The translations under genes and the position numbers were made by a program. Shown in pieces: positions 1 to 8,175 of a stretch of DNA of 64,000 nucleotides (positions are counted from its first letter, which is position 1; every line of letters begins with the position of its first letter). The stretch lies in NCBI GenBank assembly GCA_045106765.1, contig JBGCFD010000004.1:1-64000 (forward strand). The letters are read 5' to 3'. The DNA is from CAJQQY01 sp045106765 (GTDB lineage Bacteria; Bacteroidota; Bacteroidia; Chitinophagales; Saprospiraceae). The notes below the pieces were generated by a model. That model ran no database searches and was not told the DNA's origin. It saw only the letters and a program-made list of their open reading frames with translations.

Positions 1-1
1 A

Positions 2-133
2 ACCAGAAGGGTAACTATTGATATTCCATTTTCACTTTATGTGGAAATCCGAAAGAAAGTAATTGAAGAAGAAAAAACTTTGAAAGATTACTTTCTAAGC
101 TTGGCTATTCAAGAATTAACAGAGAAGGAGTAG
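2..133 (+). CDS. C-terminal end of a ribbon-helix-helix-like protein (5' truncated by window)
   Basis: An open frame runs from the window edge to a TAG at 131-133 and gives 43 residues. The pattern is a short beta strand (RRVTIDIPFSLYVEI) followed by two charged helices, which is typical of ribbon-helix-helix DNA-binding proteins such as ParD/CopG-type antitoxins or ParB-like accessory proteins. The start and any partner gene lie outside the window. Four 11-bp direct repeats lie 26 bp downstream and might be binding sites. The fold is an inference from the residue pattern. Confidence 0.55.
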   Translation, partial: TRRVTIDIPFSLYVEIRKKVIEEEKTLKDYFLSLAIQELTEKE

Positions 134-159
134 ATTTTAAAAGAATAGGAAACTTTAAA

Positions 160-203
160 ATGTTGTACCTATGTTGTACCTATGTTGTACCTATGTTGTA
201 CCC
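160..203. repeat. Four tandem 11-bp direct repeats (ATGTTGTACCT)
   Basis: The unit ATGTTGTACCT is repeated head to tail four times with no spacer; the last copy ends in C instead of T. The 11-bp period is about one helical turn, so the copies face the same side of the DNA. The array lies between the RHH-like gene and the tRNA terminator. Confidence 0.9.
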
Positions 204-235
204 AAACAAAATTTAATTAGTTATATAAAAAAGAA

Positions 236-268
236 AAAGGTCTGTAATCTATTGATTATCAGACCTTT
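236..268 (-). terminator. Rho-independent terminator of tRNA-Leu
   Basis: Arms AAAGGTCTG and CAGACCTTT flank a loop that itself pairs partly (TAATC/GATTA). Read on the minus strand the stem is followed by a T-rich tract. It lies directly 3' of the tRNA. Confidence 0.75.
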
Positions 269-277
269 ATTCTTTTG

Positions 278-359
278 TACCCCCGGGGGGAATCGAACCC
301 CCACTCCCGAAGGAACTGGATTTTGAATCCAGCGCGTCTACCAGTTCCGCCACAAGGGC
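278..359 (-). tRNA. tRNA-Leu (anticodon CAA)
   Basis: On the minus strand the sequence starts GCCCTTG and folds as a cloverleaf: acceptor strands GCCCTTG/CGGGGGT, a D-arm with GGCGGAACTGG, an anticodon stem CTGGA/TCCAG around the loop TTCAAAA (anticodon CAA), a long variable arm (TTCCTTCGGGAG type) and a T-arm GGGGG-TTCGATT-CCCCC. The long variable arm and the anticodon identify it as leucine. CCA is not encoded. The first acceptor pair appears to be G-U. Confidence 0.93.
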
Positions 360-406
360 AAGAGTACAAATCGCTTTATTGTAGACTGAAAAAAGTTACT
401 TTTTTC

Positions 407-931
407 TTAAAGCGACGCAAATTTATTCAAATTTTCTTTAATTCGCAATAAATAACGCTTTTTCAAAAAATAATTTTTGATCGCATTTAATTCCTCTTCT
501 TTTGGAAAAGCATCATTGTAATTTTCAATAAAAGGATTCGCTTCCTCTAGGAGATTATTTTCCAATGATTTTAAATCATTTTGCACGTTATCAAAATTAT
601 TTTGGTCAAAATCAAATTCCAACTCCATCAGGTTTTCATTGATGTCCATCATCTCCATGAGAAATTCTTGTGGAATTTTATTTTTCCCTTCCTCATCTAA
701 TACCTCCTTTAAATCAAGAATGTATTTCATCCTTTTATCAAAATCCGAAAGTATTTTGTACGCATTATTGTTGAGCGTCGAAAGTTCTAGCACTTCCATT
801 TGTTTCTCCTCAGATTCCAAGGTGAAAAAATCAGGATGATACTTTTTACTATTGGCGTAGAAGGCTTTTTTCAAAGCTGCTTCGTCTAATTTAAAACTGA
901 TCGGTATTTCGAAAAATTCAAAGTAGTTCAT
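407..931 (-). CDS. hscB: HscB-like J-domain co-chaperone for Fe-S cluster assembly
   Basis: This 174-residue protein has an N-terminal J-domain (about residues 1-70) with the HPD motif at 32-34 (KKYHPDFF) and a C-terminal helical bundle rich in acidic residues (about 85-170), the HscB layout and length. HscB delivers the scaffold IscU to the Hsp70 HscA and stimulates its ATPase in the cytoplasm. Its probable partner hscA is encoded far away at 51530-53386, so the pair is not an operon here. The gene starts 15 bp after the rseP stop and is probably cotranscribed with it. Confidence 0.9.
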   Translation of the reverse strand: MNYFEFFEIPISFKLDEAALKKAFYANSKKYHPDFFTLESEEKQMEVLELSTLNNNAYKILSDFDKRMKYILDLKEVLDEEGKNKIPQEFLMEMMDINENLMELEFDFDQNNFDNVQNDLKSLENNLLEEANPFIENYNDAFPKEEELNAIKNYFLKKRYLLRIKENLNKFASL

Positions 932-945
932 TTCTCAAAATAATT

Positions 946-2283
946 TTAACGAATAAATACATTCCAAATATCCAATCCTAAAATCGAAATCATCAAAATG
1001 ACTAAAAAGATAAATCCTGCAATCGTGGCGTATTCCATAAATTTATCATTTGGCTTCCGACCGCTGATCACTTCGTATAACAAAAACATCACGTGACCTC
1101 CATCCAAAGCTGGAATCGGCAATAAATTCATAAAGGCTAAAATTAAAGAAAGCGTTCCGGTCAAAGTCCAGAATTTTTTCCAATCCCAAATTGGTCCGTA
1201 AGCTTGAGCAATGGAAAATACACTTCCTAAATTATCTTTGGCAGCCAATTTTCCTGAGATCATTTGACCAATTGCTTTTGCTTGATCGGTTAATGCACCC
1301 CAGCCATTTTTGATTCCCAAAGGAATAGATTCTGCAAAACCATATTCTATTTTTTTAGTGCCAAGTGCATCGAATGGATTTTTATAGGCAACCCCTATTT
1401 GTCCATTTTCATTTGTTGCTAAACTTATTTCTTTCGTCTCATTTTTCCGAAGAATAGAAAGGGTAATTTGTTGCCCTTTTAAATTTTCTAGTTCATTTTT
1501 TATTTGATGAGAATAGGGAGTCTTTTTACCATTAACTCCTATGACCTGATCGTCAGGAAGGATTCCAGCTTTTTCAGCAGGTCTACCTTTGGTTGCTTCC
1601 ACAACGATAAAAGGAGTTCTTACTTCAAAAACTCTATATTTACGATTCGCTTTATTTCCAAGAGTACCAGATACATCTTCAGGGAGTTGAATTGTTTGAA
1701 GCGAACCGTTTCTTTCTACTTCCAAAGTCTTCGCTTGATTGATGATAATTTCTTTTCTAAAAAGTCCTGGGTTTACTTTTTCAAATGGAACTTCCCCAAT
1801 TTTCATAATTTTATCTCCATCCAGTAATCCTAGTGAAAGACCAATCGTATCTGCATGAATTCCATAGGTTACATTTTCTCTAGGAATATATTCTTCGCCC
1901 CAAGTGTAAAGAATTCCAACAAAAATAATCAGACCTAAAACGAAATTGACGGTTACGCCACCTAGCATGATAATCAATCTTTGCACCGCCGTTTTACTTC
2001 GAAACTCCCAGGGCTGAGGTTCTTGTTCCATTTGTTCTGTATCAAAACTCTCGTCGATCATCCCCGAAATTTTTACATAACCACCGAATGGCAACCAGCC
2101 AATTCCATACTCCGTTTCACCTTTGGTAAATTTGAAAAGAGAAAAATAAGGATCAAAAAAGAGATAGAATTTCTCTACTCTTGTTCCAAATAATTTTGCT
2201 GGTACGAAATGCCCGCCTTCGTGAAGCACAATTAAAATGGACAAACTTAATATCAGTTGTCCTACCATTACCAATGTACCCAT
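946..2283 (-). CDS. rseP: RseP-family site-2 zinc metalloprotease
   Basis: This 445-residue integral membrane protease has the zinc-binding HEGGH motif at residues 21-25 in its first membrane helix and the LDGGH motif at about 393-397 in the penultimate helix, with two PDZ-like segments between (GLLDGDKIMKIGEVPF and GILPDDQVIGVNGKKTP). RseP enzymes cut transmembrane segments of anti-sigma factors and signal-peptide remnants. The ECF sigma/membrane-partner pair at 17.9-19.7 kb is a conceivable client, but nothing in the sequence proves this. A good promoter lies 117-147 bp upstream, and hscB follows in the same direction. Confidence 0.93.
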   Translation of the reverse strand: MGTLVMVGQLILSLSILIVLHEGGHFVPAKLFGTRVEKFYLFFDPYFSLFKFTKGETEYGIGWLPFGGYVKISGMIDESFDTEQMEQEPQPWEFRSKTAVQRLIIMLGGVTVNFVLGLIIFVGILYTWGEEYIPRENVTYGIHADTIGLSLGLLDGDKIMKIGEVPFEKVNPGLFRKEIIINQAKTLEVERNGSLQTIQLPEDVSGTLGNKANRKYRVFEVRTPFIVVEATKGRPAEKAGILPDDQVIGVNGKKTPYSHQIKNELENLKGQQITLSILRKNETKEISLATNENGQIGVAYKNPFDALGTKKIEYGFAESIPLGIKNGWGALTDQAKAIGQMISGKLAAKDNLGSVFSIAQAYGPIWDWKKFWTLTGTLSLILAFMNLLPIPALDGGHVMFLLYEVISGRKPNDKFMEYATIAGFIFLVILMISILGLDIWNVFIR

Positions 2284-2399
2284 CTATATTTTTTTATTTT
2301 TTAAAAAATTTCTGATTAAAGTATTCTATTAATCTTATCAGTCTGCTTAGATTTACATTATTAAACATATCCTTTGGGAAATATGTTTTAAAACGAGTG

Positions 2400-2430
2400 C
2401 AAAAGTACTATTTACATTAGGAGTTTCAAA
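2400..2430 (-). promoter_or_regulatory. Bacteroidota-type promoter for rseP-hscB
   Basis: On the minus strand a TTTG box (2430-2427) is followed after 19 bp by TACTTTTG (2407-2400), matching the Bacteroidota consensus TTTG-N19-21-TAnnTTTG. Transcription would start near 2393, giving an untranslated leader of about 110 nt. Confidence 0.7.
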
Positions 2431-2493
2431 GTTTATTATACGAGTTGATTTTTAAATAATTTCACCAATTTTAAGTGGTGGTTAAAGAAATAT

Positions 2494-3195
2494 ATGCAGC
2501 TTTTTTTTACAAAGAATATCGCAGGAAATATCGCCACTTTTGAAGCAGAAGAGGCACGACATGTTCAAGTTTTACGGAAAAAAATAGGAGATGTTTTGCA
2601 CTTCGTTGATGGAGATGGGGGAATGTATAAAGGAGAAATTATTGAGATACATAAAAAACAATGTTTGCTAAGTATCCTTGAACATAACCCTTCGTATAAT
2701 GAACGAAAAGTGAAATTGCACATCGCCATTGCACCGACCAAAAACATCGCTCGACTCGAATGGTTTTTGGAAAAAGCGACGGAAATTGGTATTGATGAAA
2801 TCACTCCAATTTTATGTGATCGCTCAGAAAGGAAAAGGATTAGAACAGATCGTTTGGAAAAAATTACGATGTCTGCAATGAAACAATCGATCAAAGCATA
2901 TTTGCCAAAATTGAATGAACTAACTGATTATCACGACTTTATCAAGCAAAACAATGAGGATATAAAATATATTGCTTACTGTAATGATGATGCGTTGAAT
3001 CATTTAAAAAAAGAATATTCTTCGACAAAAAACGTTACTATTTTGATTGGTCCCGAAGGAGATTTTTCTCCAAAAGAAATTAAGTTAGCTTTTGAAAATG
3101 GTTACCAAGGAATCAGCCTGGGAGCAAGTCGATTGCGAACAGAGACGGCAGGAATTGCAGCTTGTCATATTATTAATTTAGCCATCGATGAATAA
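2494..3195 (+). CDS. rsmE: 16S rRNA m3U1498 methyltransferase RsmE
   Basis: This 233-residue protein has the N-terminal PUA-like RNA-binding region (HVQVLRKKIGDVLHFVDG) and the C-terminal SPOUT methyltransferase knot with GPEGDFSPKE (about 188-197) and LGASRLRTETAG (about 209-220), the signature AdoMet-binding loops of RsmE. It methylates N3 of U1498 in the 30S subunit. It is the first gene of a tight plus-strand group: the next start is 2 bp after its stop. Confidence 0.95.
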   Translation: MQLFFTKNIAGNIATFEAEEARHVQVLRKKIGDVLHFVDGDGGMYKGEIIEIHKKQCLLSILEHNPSYNERKVKLHIAIAPTKNIARLEWFLEKATEIGIDEITPILCDRSERKRIRTDRLEKITMSAMKQSIKAYLPKLNELTDYHDFIKQNNEDIKYIAYCNDDALNHLKKEYSSTKNVTILIGPEGDFSPKEIKLAFENGYQGISLGASRLRTETAGIAACHIINLAIDE

Positions 3196-3197
3196 GA

Positions 3198-3614
3198 ATG
3201 AAAAGATTTGAATCAAAAAAAGATAGTTGGGTTGTTTATTTTTTAGCTGGAACTTTGGCAGTTGTAGTAGCTTTGGTTTATTTGGTTCCATCTGAAAAAG
3301 AAATTCCATTTATTGTTCATATCATTTTGGCTGCTTCTTTTGGATTAATTTTTTGGATGTATATGAATACATTTACTTTAGTTGAAAATAATCTTTTGAC
3401 ACATCAATGTGGTCCGATAAAATGGAAAGTACCAGTTGATAAAATCAAAAAGATTAAGAGAAAATCGACAAGTATGATTAATCATGGAACTTGGTCTTCT
3501 GACAAAATTGACATCATTTACCAACTAGGTTCATCTTTGTCAATTGCACCAGCAGATAAAGAAGGATTGATTGAATACTTGGTTTCGAAGAATGGGGAGA
3601 TTGAAGTGATTTGA
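3198..3614 (+). CDS. Small membrane protein with a PH-like C-terminal domain
   Basis: The 138-residue product has two predicted membrane helices (about 12-29 and 35-55) followed by a soluble beta-rich segment (LVENNLLTHQCGPIKWKVP, then VDKIKKIKRK) resembling bacterial PH domains of the YyaB/bPH type. No function is recognised. It follows rsmE by 2 bp and overlaps the next gene by 4 bp (TTGA), so it is translationally coupled. Confidence 0.7.
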   Translation: MKRFESKKDSWVVYFLAGTLAVVVALVYLVPSEKEIPFIVHIILAASFGLIFWMYMNTFTLVENNLLTHQCGPIKWKVPVDKIKKIKRKSTSMINHGTWSSDKIDIIYQLGSSLSIAPADKEGLIEYLVSKNGEIEVI

Positions 3615-4186
3615 TTTTTTATGAAAACAACAAAGTGGAAATTCTAGATACTCCTGAAAGTTTTGAGATTGAAGTGCCAATTCGAAAGTATTGGTCATCA
3701 ATGATTTTTCATGGAGTGTTGACAATCTTAATCGCAATAAATTTGATTTTAGTTCTTTATAAAGGAATATTAGACGATCAACTTTATTTTCCAATTTGGG
3801 CTTTTATGTTGTTATTAGTTTTTCCAATTTTTTTAAACTTAGCGATGTGGTTTAATTATGGATATGAAAAATTAATATTCACGAATAGTCGACTTGAAAT
3901 AATTAGATCAAATCAAATTTTTTCTATAAAAAAGAGAATTAATGTCAATGAGATAGACTTGATAGAAATAAAAAATAAAGATTCTCATAATATTTTTTCT
4001 GCATTTTTATCTAGAAGGGGAAAAGAGAGTTTAACCATATCAATTTGGTGGAAGATGGGACAACTTACTTTAAAGACTAAAGAGTCAAAGATGACTATTT
4101 TAAATGGATTCAAAGAAAACGAAATAACAAAAATGAAAACATTAATAGAAAAAGAAATTGAACAGCGATGTTCTAAAAATAAATAA
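3611..4186 (+). CDS. Membrane protein of unknown function
   Basis: This 191-residue protein has two central hydrophobic helices (about 32-52 and 59-80) and a basic soluble C-terminal half (about 90-191). It starts at a TTG overlapping the previous stop. The layout (two helices, then a beta-rich region) resembles the preceding gene, so both may be membrane-anchored PH-like proteins, perhaps acting together. The overlap could suggest a split gene, but each frame has its own helices and no shared domain boundary. Confidence 0.7.
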   Translation: MIFYENNKVEILDTPESFEIEVPIRKYWSSMIFHGVLTILIAINLILVLYKGILDDQLYFPIWAFMLLLVFPIFLNLAMWFNYGYEKLIFTNSRLEIIRSNQIFSIKKRINVNEIDLIEIKNKDSHNIFSAFLSRRGKESLTISIWWKMGQLTLKTKESKMTILNGFKENEITKMKTLIEKEIEQRCSKNK

Positions 4187-4189
4187 AAC

Positions 4190-4849
4190 ATGAAAAAAAT
4201 ATTATTACTCGTACCGATTATTTTTTGTTTTGCCTTTACGACAAATGTTGAAAAACCTAGTCTAAAAATGGGATTACTAAAATACAACGGGGGAGGAGAT
4301 TGGTATTCGAACCCAACTGCTTTACCCAACTTGGCAGAATTTTGCAATCGAGAATTAAAAACCAATTTCGATAAAGATTATGGAACGGTAGAAGTAGGAA
4401 GTGCCGAGCTTTTTAACTATGCTTTTTTGCATATGACAGGACATGGAAATGTTGTTTTTTCAGATGCAGAAGCGGACAATATGCGTAACTATTTATTGGC
4501 GGGAGGATTTTTGCATATCGATGATAATTATGGAATGGATCCTTATGTGCGAACTGCAATGAAAAAAGTTTTTCCAGAATTAGAATTTGTGGAGTTACCT
4601 TTTGAGCATCCGATTTATCATCAAAAATTTGAATTCAAAAATGGCTTACCCAAAATTCATAAACATGATGACAAACCTTCGCAAGGATTTGGATTAGTTC
4701 ATGAGGGGCGTTTAGTTACTTTCTATTCATTTGAATCTGACTTAGGAGACGGTTGGGAAGATCAAGATGTACACAAAGATCCAGCGGAGACTCGGAGATT
4801 AGCTCTACGGATGGGGGCAAATATTATTCAATATGCATTTGAGCAATAA
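4190..4849 (+). CDS. DUF4159 domain exported protein
   Basis: This 219-residue protein has a short signal peptide (KKILLLVPIIFCFAFTT) and then a full DUF4159 domain: LLKYNGGGDWYSNP, LFNYAFLHMTGHGNVVF, GGFLHIDDNYGMD and FEHPIYHQKFEF. DUF4159 proteins have a glutamine-amidotransferase-like fold but an unknown role; in Bacteroidota they often appear singly as small periplasmic proteins. It is the last gene of the rsmE group, 3 bp after the preceding stop. Confidence 0.88.
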   Translation: MKKILLLVPIIFCFAFTTNVEKPSLKMGLLKYNGGGDWYSNPTALPNLAEFCNRELKTNFDKDYGTVEVGSAELFNYAFLHMTGHGNVVFSDAEADNMRNYLLAGGFLHIDDNYGMDPYVRTAMKKVFPELEFVELPFEHPIYHQKFEFKNGLPKIHKHDDKPSQGFGLVHEGRLVTFYSFESDLGDGWEDQDVHKDPAETRRLALRMGANIIQYAFEQ

Positions 4850-4881
4850 TTGATTTTTCGAGATTTTTATATTTATTTTTG
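4850..4881 (+). promoter_or_regulatory. Putative promoter for the PspC gene
   Basis: TTG at 4850-4852 is followed after 21 bp by TATTTTTG (4874-4881), matching TTG-N21-TAnnTTTG. A second TATTTTTG at 4892-4899 is an alternative -7 box. Confidence 0.45.
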
Positions 4882-4931
4882 AGATTTTTAGTATTTTTGG
4901 AAAGTTAGTTTTTTAATCAAAAGATATTGTC

Positions 4932-5147
4932 ATGAATAAATTTAAAGACTTAATGGAAAAATCTGCCTTTGGAGTTTGTAGTTACCTTGGTAGAAAAATG
5001 GGGATAGCTTCGAGTAGAGTTCGTCTTTATTTTATTTATACTTCTTTTATTTCGATGGGGTCTCCCATCATTATTTACTTATTTGTTGCCTTCTGGCTAA
5101 ATGTAAAAAAGTATATTAAAAAAGGAAAAAATATGATTTGGGAATAA
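4932..5147 (+). CDS. PspC-domain small membrane protein
   Basis: The 71-residue protein is essentially one PspC domain: an amphipathic start (AFGVCSYLGRKMGIASSRVR), then a membrane helix (about 38-56) and a basic tail. PspC proteins act at the inner membrane in envelope stress or as stand-alone modules in Bacteroidota, where their role is mostly unknown. It is monocistronic, with its own promoter and a strong terminator. Confidence 0.82.
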   Translation: MNKFKDLMEKSAFGVCSYLGRKMGIASSRVRLYFIYTSFISMGSPIIIYLFVAFWLNVKKYIKKGKNMIWE

Positions 5148-5168
5148 CTTTTCAATCAATCAAAAATA

Positions 5169-5216
5169 AAAAAAGAGGATAGTAGAAATTAATCGACTAT
5201 CCTCTTTTTTTTATTT
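5169..5216. terminator. Bidirectional terminator between PspC gene and ferritin
   Basis: Arms AAAAGAGGATAGT (5171-5183) and ACTATCCTCTTTT are perfect, with a 12-nt loop and A/T tracts on both sides. It serves the convergent genes at 4932 and 5228. Confidence 0.88.
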
Positions 5217-5227
5217 TTGAACAAAGA

Positions 5228-5746
5228 TTAGGCATCACCTTCCGCTTTCTCTTCAGCCGTATTTACAGCATCAACTTCTTTGTCGATATAATAAAGTGCC
5301 ATCGGACTTTTTCCAATCAATTTAATTTTATCTAAAATAGATCGCATCAAATTTTCTTCCTCTCGTTGCTCAGCGATATACCATTGAAGGAAATTTTCAG
5401 TTGTATAATCATTTTCAGCTTTAGCAATTTTTAATAAATCATGAATTGACTTAGTTACTTTTTGCTCATGTTTGTACACCATATCAAACATTTTTTGAGG
5501 TGTTCCAAATTGATGTGGAACTTGCGCAATAGCAGGTGTCAAAGCTACTGCATCGACTTCGCTCATGTATTCGAAAATTTTCAACATGTGCATTCTTTCC
5601 TCTTCAGATTGGCGATGCATAAAATTTTCACAACCATCTAATCCTTCATTGCCACACCATGTAGCCATAGATAAATATAAAAATGAAGCATATCCTTCTA
5701 AGACGATTTGTTGATTTAATGCCTTAGTCATTTTTTTTGAAATCAT
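5228..5746 (-). CDS. ftnA: Non-haem ferritin
   Basis: This 172-residue protein is a four-helix ferritin with ferroxidase-type residues in order: Glu in VLEGYASFLYL, EEERMHMLKI, and QWYIAEQREEENL. It stores iron as a mineral in a 24-subunit cage in the cytoplasm and detoxifies Fe(II). Its length and the ATWCGNEGLDGCENFMHRQS segment match the bacterial FtnA branch rather than haem bacterioferritin or Dps. It is a single-gene unit. Confidence 0.95.
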   Translation of the reverse strand: MISKKMTKALNQQIVLEGYASFLYLSMATWCGNEGLDGCENFMHRQSEEERMHMLKIFEYMSEVDAVALTPAIAQVPHQFGTPQKMFDMVYKHEQKVTKSIHDLLKIAKAENDYTTENFLQWYIAEQREEENLMRSILDKIKLIGKSPMALYYIDKEVDAVNTAEEKAEGDA

Positions 5747-5771
5747 AATATTTTTGGTTTTTACTTTTTTG

Positions 5772-5800
5772 CAAAACTACAATTATTAAACAATTTCAAA
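5772..5800 (-). promoter_or_regulatory. Putative ferritin promoter
   Basis: On the minus strand TAGTTTTG (5779-5772) is a full TAnnTTTG match, 26 bp upstream of the ATG. A TTTG at 5800-5797 lies 17 bp further upstream, slightly short of the usual spacing. Confidence 0.5.
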
Positions 5801-5843
5801 GTTAAAATGGTTACGGAAAATGCTTCATTTTTTAAATATTAAT

Positions 5844-6272
5844 TTATTGAACTTCAATGTTGACTAATTCAATAACTGGAATCATGTCTATCATTCCACA
5901 AACTGATTTTTCTGTAGTAGTGTGGTATTCAATGGTTACTTCCAAATCATTTTGTTGAAAATTAGCAGGTAATGTATCTGCTCGATGGTTTTCTAAGTTT
6001 CCATCTACCTCAAATTGAACTACCCAACCGCAGCCATCTAATGCTGGATCTCCGAGGTCTAAAATCTTAGCATTGGTTTCGATGGCACAAGCTCCTTCAG
6101 AGAAAGTAACTCCTGCACATTCTGCATAGCAATCATTGGAATATGTTTTTCCATCATCTCCACATACTGGTTCATAAATTTCTATGCAAACACAATCTCC
6201 TTCATCTTTTTTACAACTGGTATTAAAAATTAAAATACTAGTAAAGGTCAAAAGCAACAATAAATTTTTCAT
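5844..6272 (-). CDS. Lipoprotein with a Kazal-type protease-inhibitor domain
   Basis: The 142-residue protein has a lipoprotein signal (NTSC, lipid Cys at about 20) and then a Kazal module (about 27-62) with the Cys pattern of CVCIEIYEPVCGDDGKTYSN, then DCYAECAGVTFSEGAC. Kazal domains are canonical tight inhibitors of serine proteases. The C-terminal 75 residues have two further Cys (GCGW and VCGM) and no recognised domain. The divergent neighbour is an M28 peptidase and this genome also encodes a subtilisin, so it could guard the cell surface against its own or foreign proteases (inference). Confidence 0.85.
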   Translation of the reverse strand: MKNLLLLLTFTSILIFNTSCKKDEGDCVCIEIYEPVCGDDGKTYSNDCYAECAGVTFSEGACAIETNAKILDLGDPALDGCGWVVQFEVDGNLENHRADTLPANFQQNDLEVTIEYHTTTEKSVCGMIDMIPVIELVNIEVQ

Positions 6273-6474
6273 AATAATTTTTTTTTAGTGAATGAAATTA
6301 GGTTAATAGATTTAAAAAGGAAGACTTCCATTTTTTCAAAAGGGCTGGGTAGATAACTTAGTTTTAAGAATATTTTAACCAAATGTGGATTTTTGTTAGT
6401 TTGTCACGTTTAACAAAACTAATTGTCATTTATATAAATAATTAAAAAAATAAAAAACACTATCGCCAAAATTT

Positions 6475-6482
6475 TATCTTTG
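6475..6482 (+). promoter_or_regulatory. -7 promoter box for the M28 peptidase
   Basis: TATCTTTG is an exact TAnnTTTG match 52 bp upstream of the ATG. No clear TTTG -33 box is seen at the usual distance. Confidence 0.5.
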
Positions 6483-6534
6483 TGCTCAATTTTAAAACCA
6501 ATTTATTTTTTCAAAAAAAATATTAAATATAATT

Positions 6535-8064
6535 ATGAATAAAATTGCTCTATTTTTTGGATTCGCACTTTTATTGCTTTCCTGCAAAACGAAAAAACCA
6601 ATGACCATTTTGGGGGAGATGACAGACAAAACAATTGCTGCATCTACCGTGAATGTCAACAACATCAAAAGCCATATTTTTTACTTGGCTTCCGATGAAT
6701 CAAAAGGAAGGGATACGCCATCCGAAGGTTTGAATATTGCTGCAAAATACTTGGCAACTAGCTTAATGAGATATGGAATCAAGCCAGCTTATGGCGAAGG
6801 AGTTCAAGGATATTATCAAGATGTTCCTTTAATTAATGTGATGCCGCCAACAGGTGGCTCATTGAAATTCGATGATTTTGACTTACAATTGCCTGATGGA
6901 TTTTTGATGATGAGAGGCGAAAATATGGATGTAGAATCTGAAATGATTTTTGCTAATAGAGGAACAGAGGAAGACTTAAAAGGATTAGATATAAAAGGAA
7001 AAATTGTCGTGGTCATGTGTGGATTTGATGGAGATGATAGTCCACAATCTTGGTTTTTTGCTGGTCGAGAAAAACGAAATGCCATTAAAGCTGCTGGAGC
7101 AAAAGCATTGGTTGAAATTTATAATAATGCTCAGTTACCGTACAATTTTTTAATTCGATTTTTGAATTCGCCACAAATGAAAGTAGATGATTCTGGGGAT
7201 GATAATGCAAGTCCATTTCCACATGTTTGGGTAAATGGTTCGAATGCGGAAGCAGTTGCCAAGTTAAGATCAGCTAGTGGTTTGAAAGCAAATTTGAAGA
7301 TTGAAGGAATGAAAAATGAGAAAATCAAAACGCAAAATATTGTGGGAGTGCTCGAAGGATCTGACCCTAAATTAAAAGATGAATACATCATTTATTCAGC
7401 ACATTATGATCATGTTGGAATTGGAAGAGCAGTTGAAGGTGACTCCATTTATAATGGTTCACGAGATAATGCGGTAGGAAGCGTAACTGTTTTATCGGCT
7501 GCTGAAAATTTAGCGAAGTATCCAACAAAACGTTCTGCTGTTTTTATCTTTTTTACAGGAGAGGAGAAAGGTTTGTTAGGATCATCTTATTATGCAGACA
7601 ATCCAGCGATTCCTTTGGAGAAAATGACGTATTGTTTCAATAGTGATAATGCAGGATATAATGATACCACCAAGGCGATGATTATTGGTTTGGAAAGAAC
7701 ATTGGCTCGTCCGCTCATTGAAAAAGCATGTACTGCTTTTGGGTTGACTGCCATTCAGGACAATATGCCTGAGCAAGGATTATTTGATCGATCGGATAAC
7801 GTGAATTTTGCAAAAAAAGGAGTTCCTGCACCAACCTTTGGAATGGGAATTACTAAAATGGATGATGAAGTTAATAAATATTATCACCAACCTCAAGACA
7901 ATCCAGAAACGTTGGATTATAATTATTTGACTAAGTTTTTCAAATCATATGTTTACGCTTGCCGACTGATTGCTAATACAAATGAATCAGTTTTTTGGAA
8001 GGAAGGAGATAAATATTATGAGGATGGATTGAAGTTGTATAATATGAAAGATGTGGAAAAGTAG
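6535..8064 (+). CDS. M28-family zinc aminopeptidase lipoprotein
   Basis: This 509-residue protein starts with a lipoprotein signal (LLLLSCKTKK, lipid Cys at 17). A PA-like insert (about 100-270) precedes the M28 catalytic domain with its metal ligands in order: AHYDHVG (about 288-294), SRDNAVG (about 310), the catalytic GEEKGLLGS (about 342), NSDNAGY, and YYHQPQDN near the C-terminus. M28 enzymes remove amino acids from peptides using two zinc ions. It should sit on the outer membrane or in the periplasm and feed peptide uptake. It is a single gene with its own promoter and terminator. Confidence 0.93.
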   Translation: MNKIALFFGFALLLLSCKTKKPMTILGEMTDKTIAASTVNVNNIKSHIFYLASDESKGRDTPSEGLNIAAKYLATSLMRYGIKPAYGEGVQGYYQDVPLINVMPPTGGSLKFDDFDLQLPDGFLMMRGENMDVESEMIFANRGTEEDLKGLDIKGKIVVVMCGFDGDDSPQSWFFAGREKRNAIKAAGAKALVEIYNNAQLPYNFLIRFLNSPQMKVDDSGDDNASPFPHVWVNGSNAEAVAKLRSASGLKANLKIEGMKNEKIKTQNIVGVLEGSDPKLKDEYIIYSAHYDHVGIGRAVEGDSIYNGSRDNAVGSVTVLSAAENLAKYPTKRSAVFIFFTGEEKGLLGSSYYADNPAIPLEKMTYCFNSDNAGYNDTTKAMIIGLERTLARPLIEKACTAFGLTAIQDNMPEQGLFDRSDNVNFAKKGVPAPTFGMGITKMDDEVNKYYHQPQDNPETLDYNYLTKFFKSYVYACRLIANTNESVFWKEGDKYYEDGLKLYNMKDVEK

Positions 8065-8099
8065 ATTAGTCGACTGGTGAATTTTTAATTTTTTATAAA

Positions 8100-8145
8100 A
8101 AAGTAAACCCCGTGAATGTATTGTTATTCATGGGGTTTACTTTTA
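8100..8145 (+). terminator. Terminator after the M28 peptidase
   Basis: A long stem, AAAGTAAACCCC(G/A)TGAAT paired with ATTCATGGGGTTTACTTTT, followed by T. The loop contains GTATTGTT. Confidence 0.85.
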
Positions 8146-8175
8146 GGGGAAATAGGTATTGCTAGATCAATATAG

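Noticed and set aside
639..839. 66-codon plus-strand frame opposite hscB
   Set aside because: It is an antisense shadow of a well-supported gene with no start signal or family resemblance.
3198..4186. Frameshift joining the two small membrane genes
   Set aside because: Each frame has its own pair of membrane helices and a complete layout; the 4-bp TTGA overlap is ordinary translational coupling.
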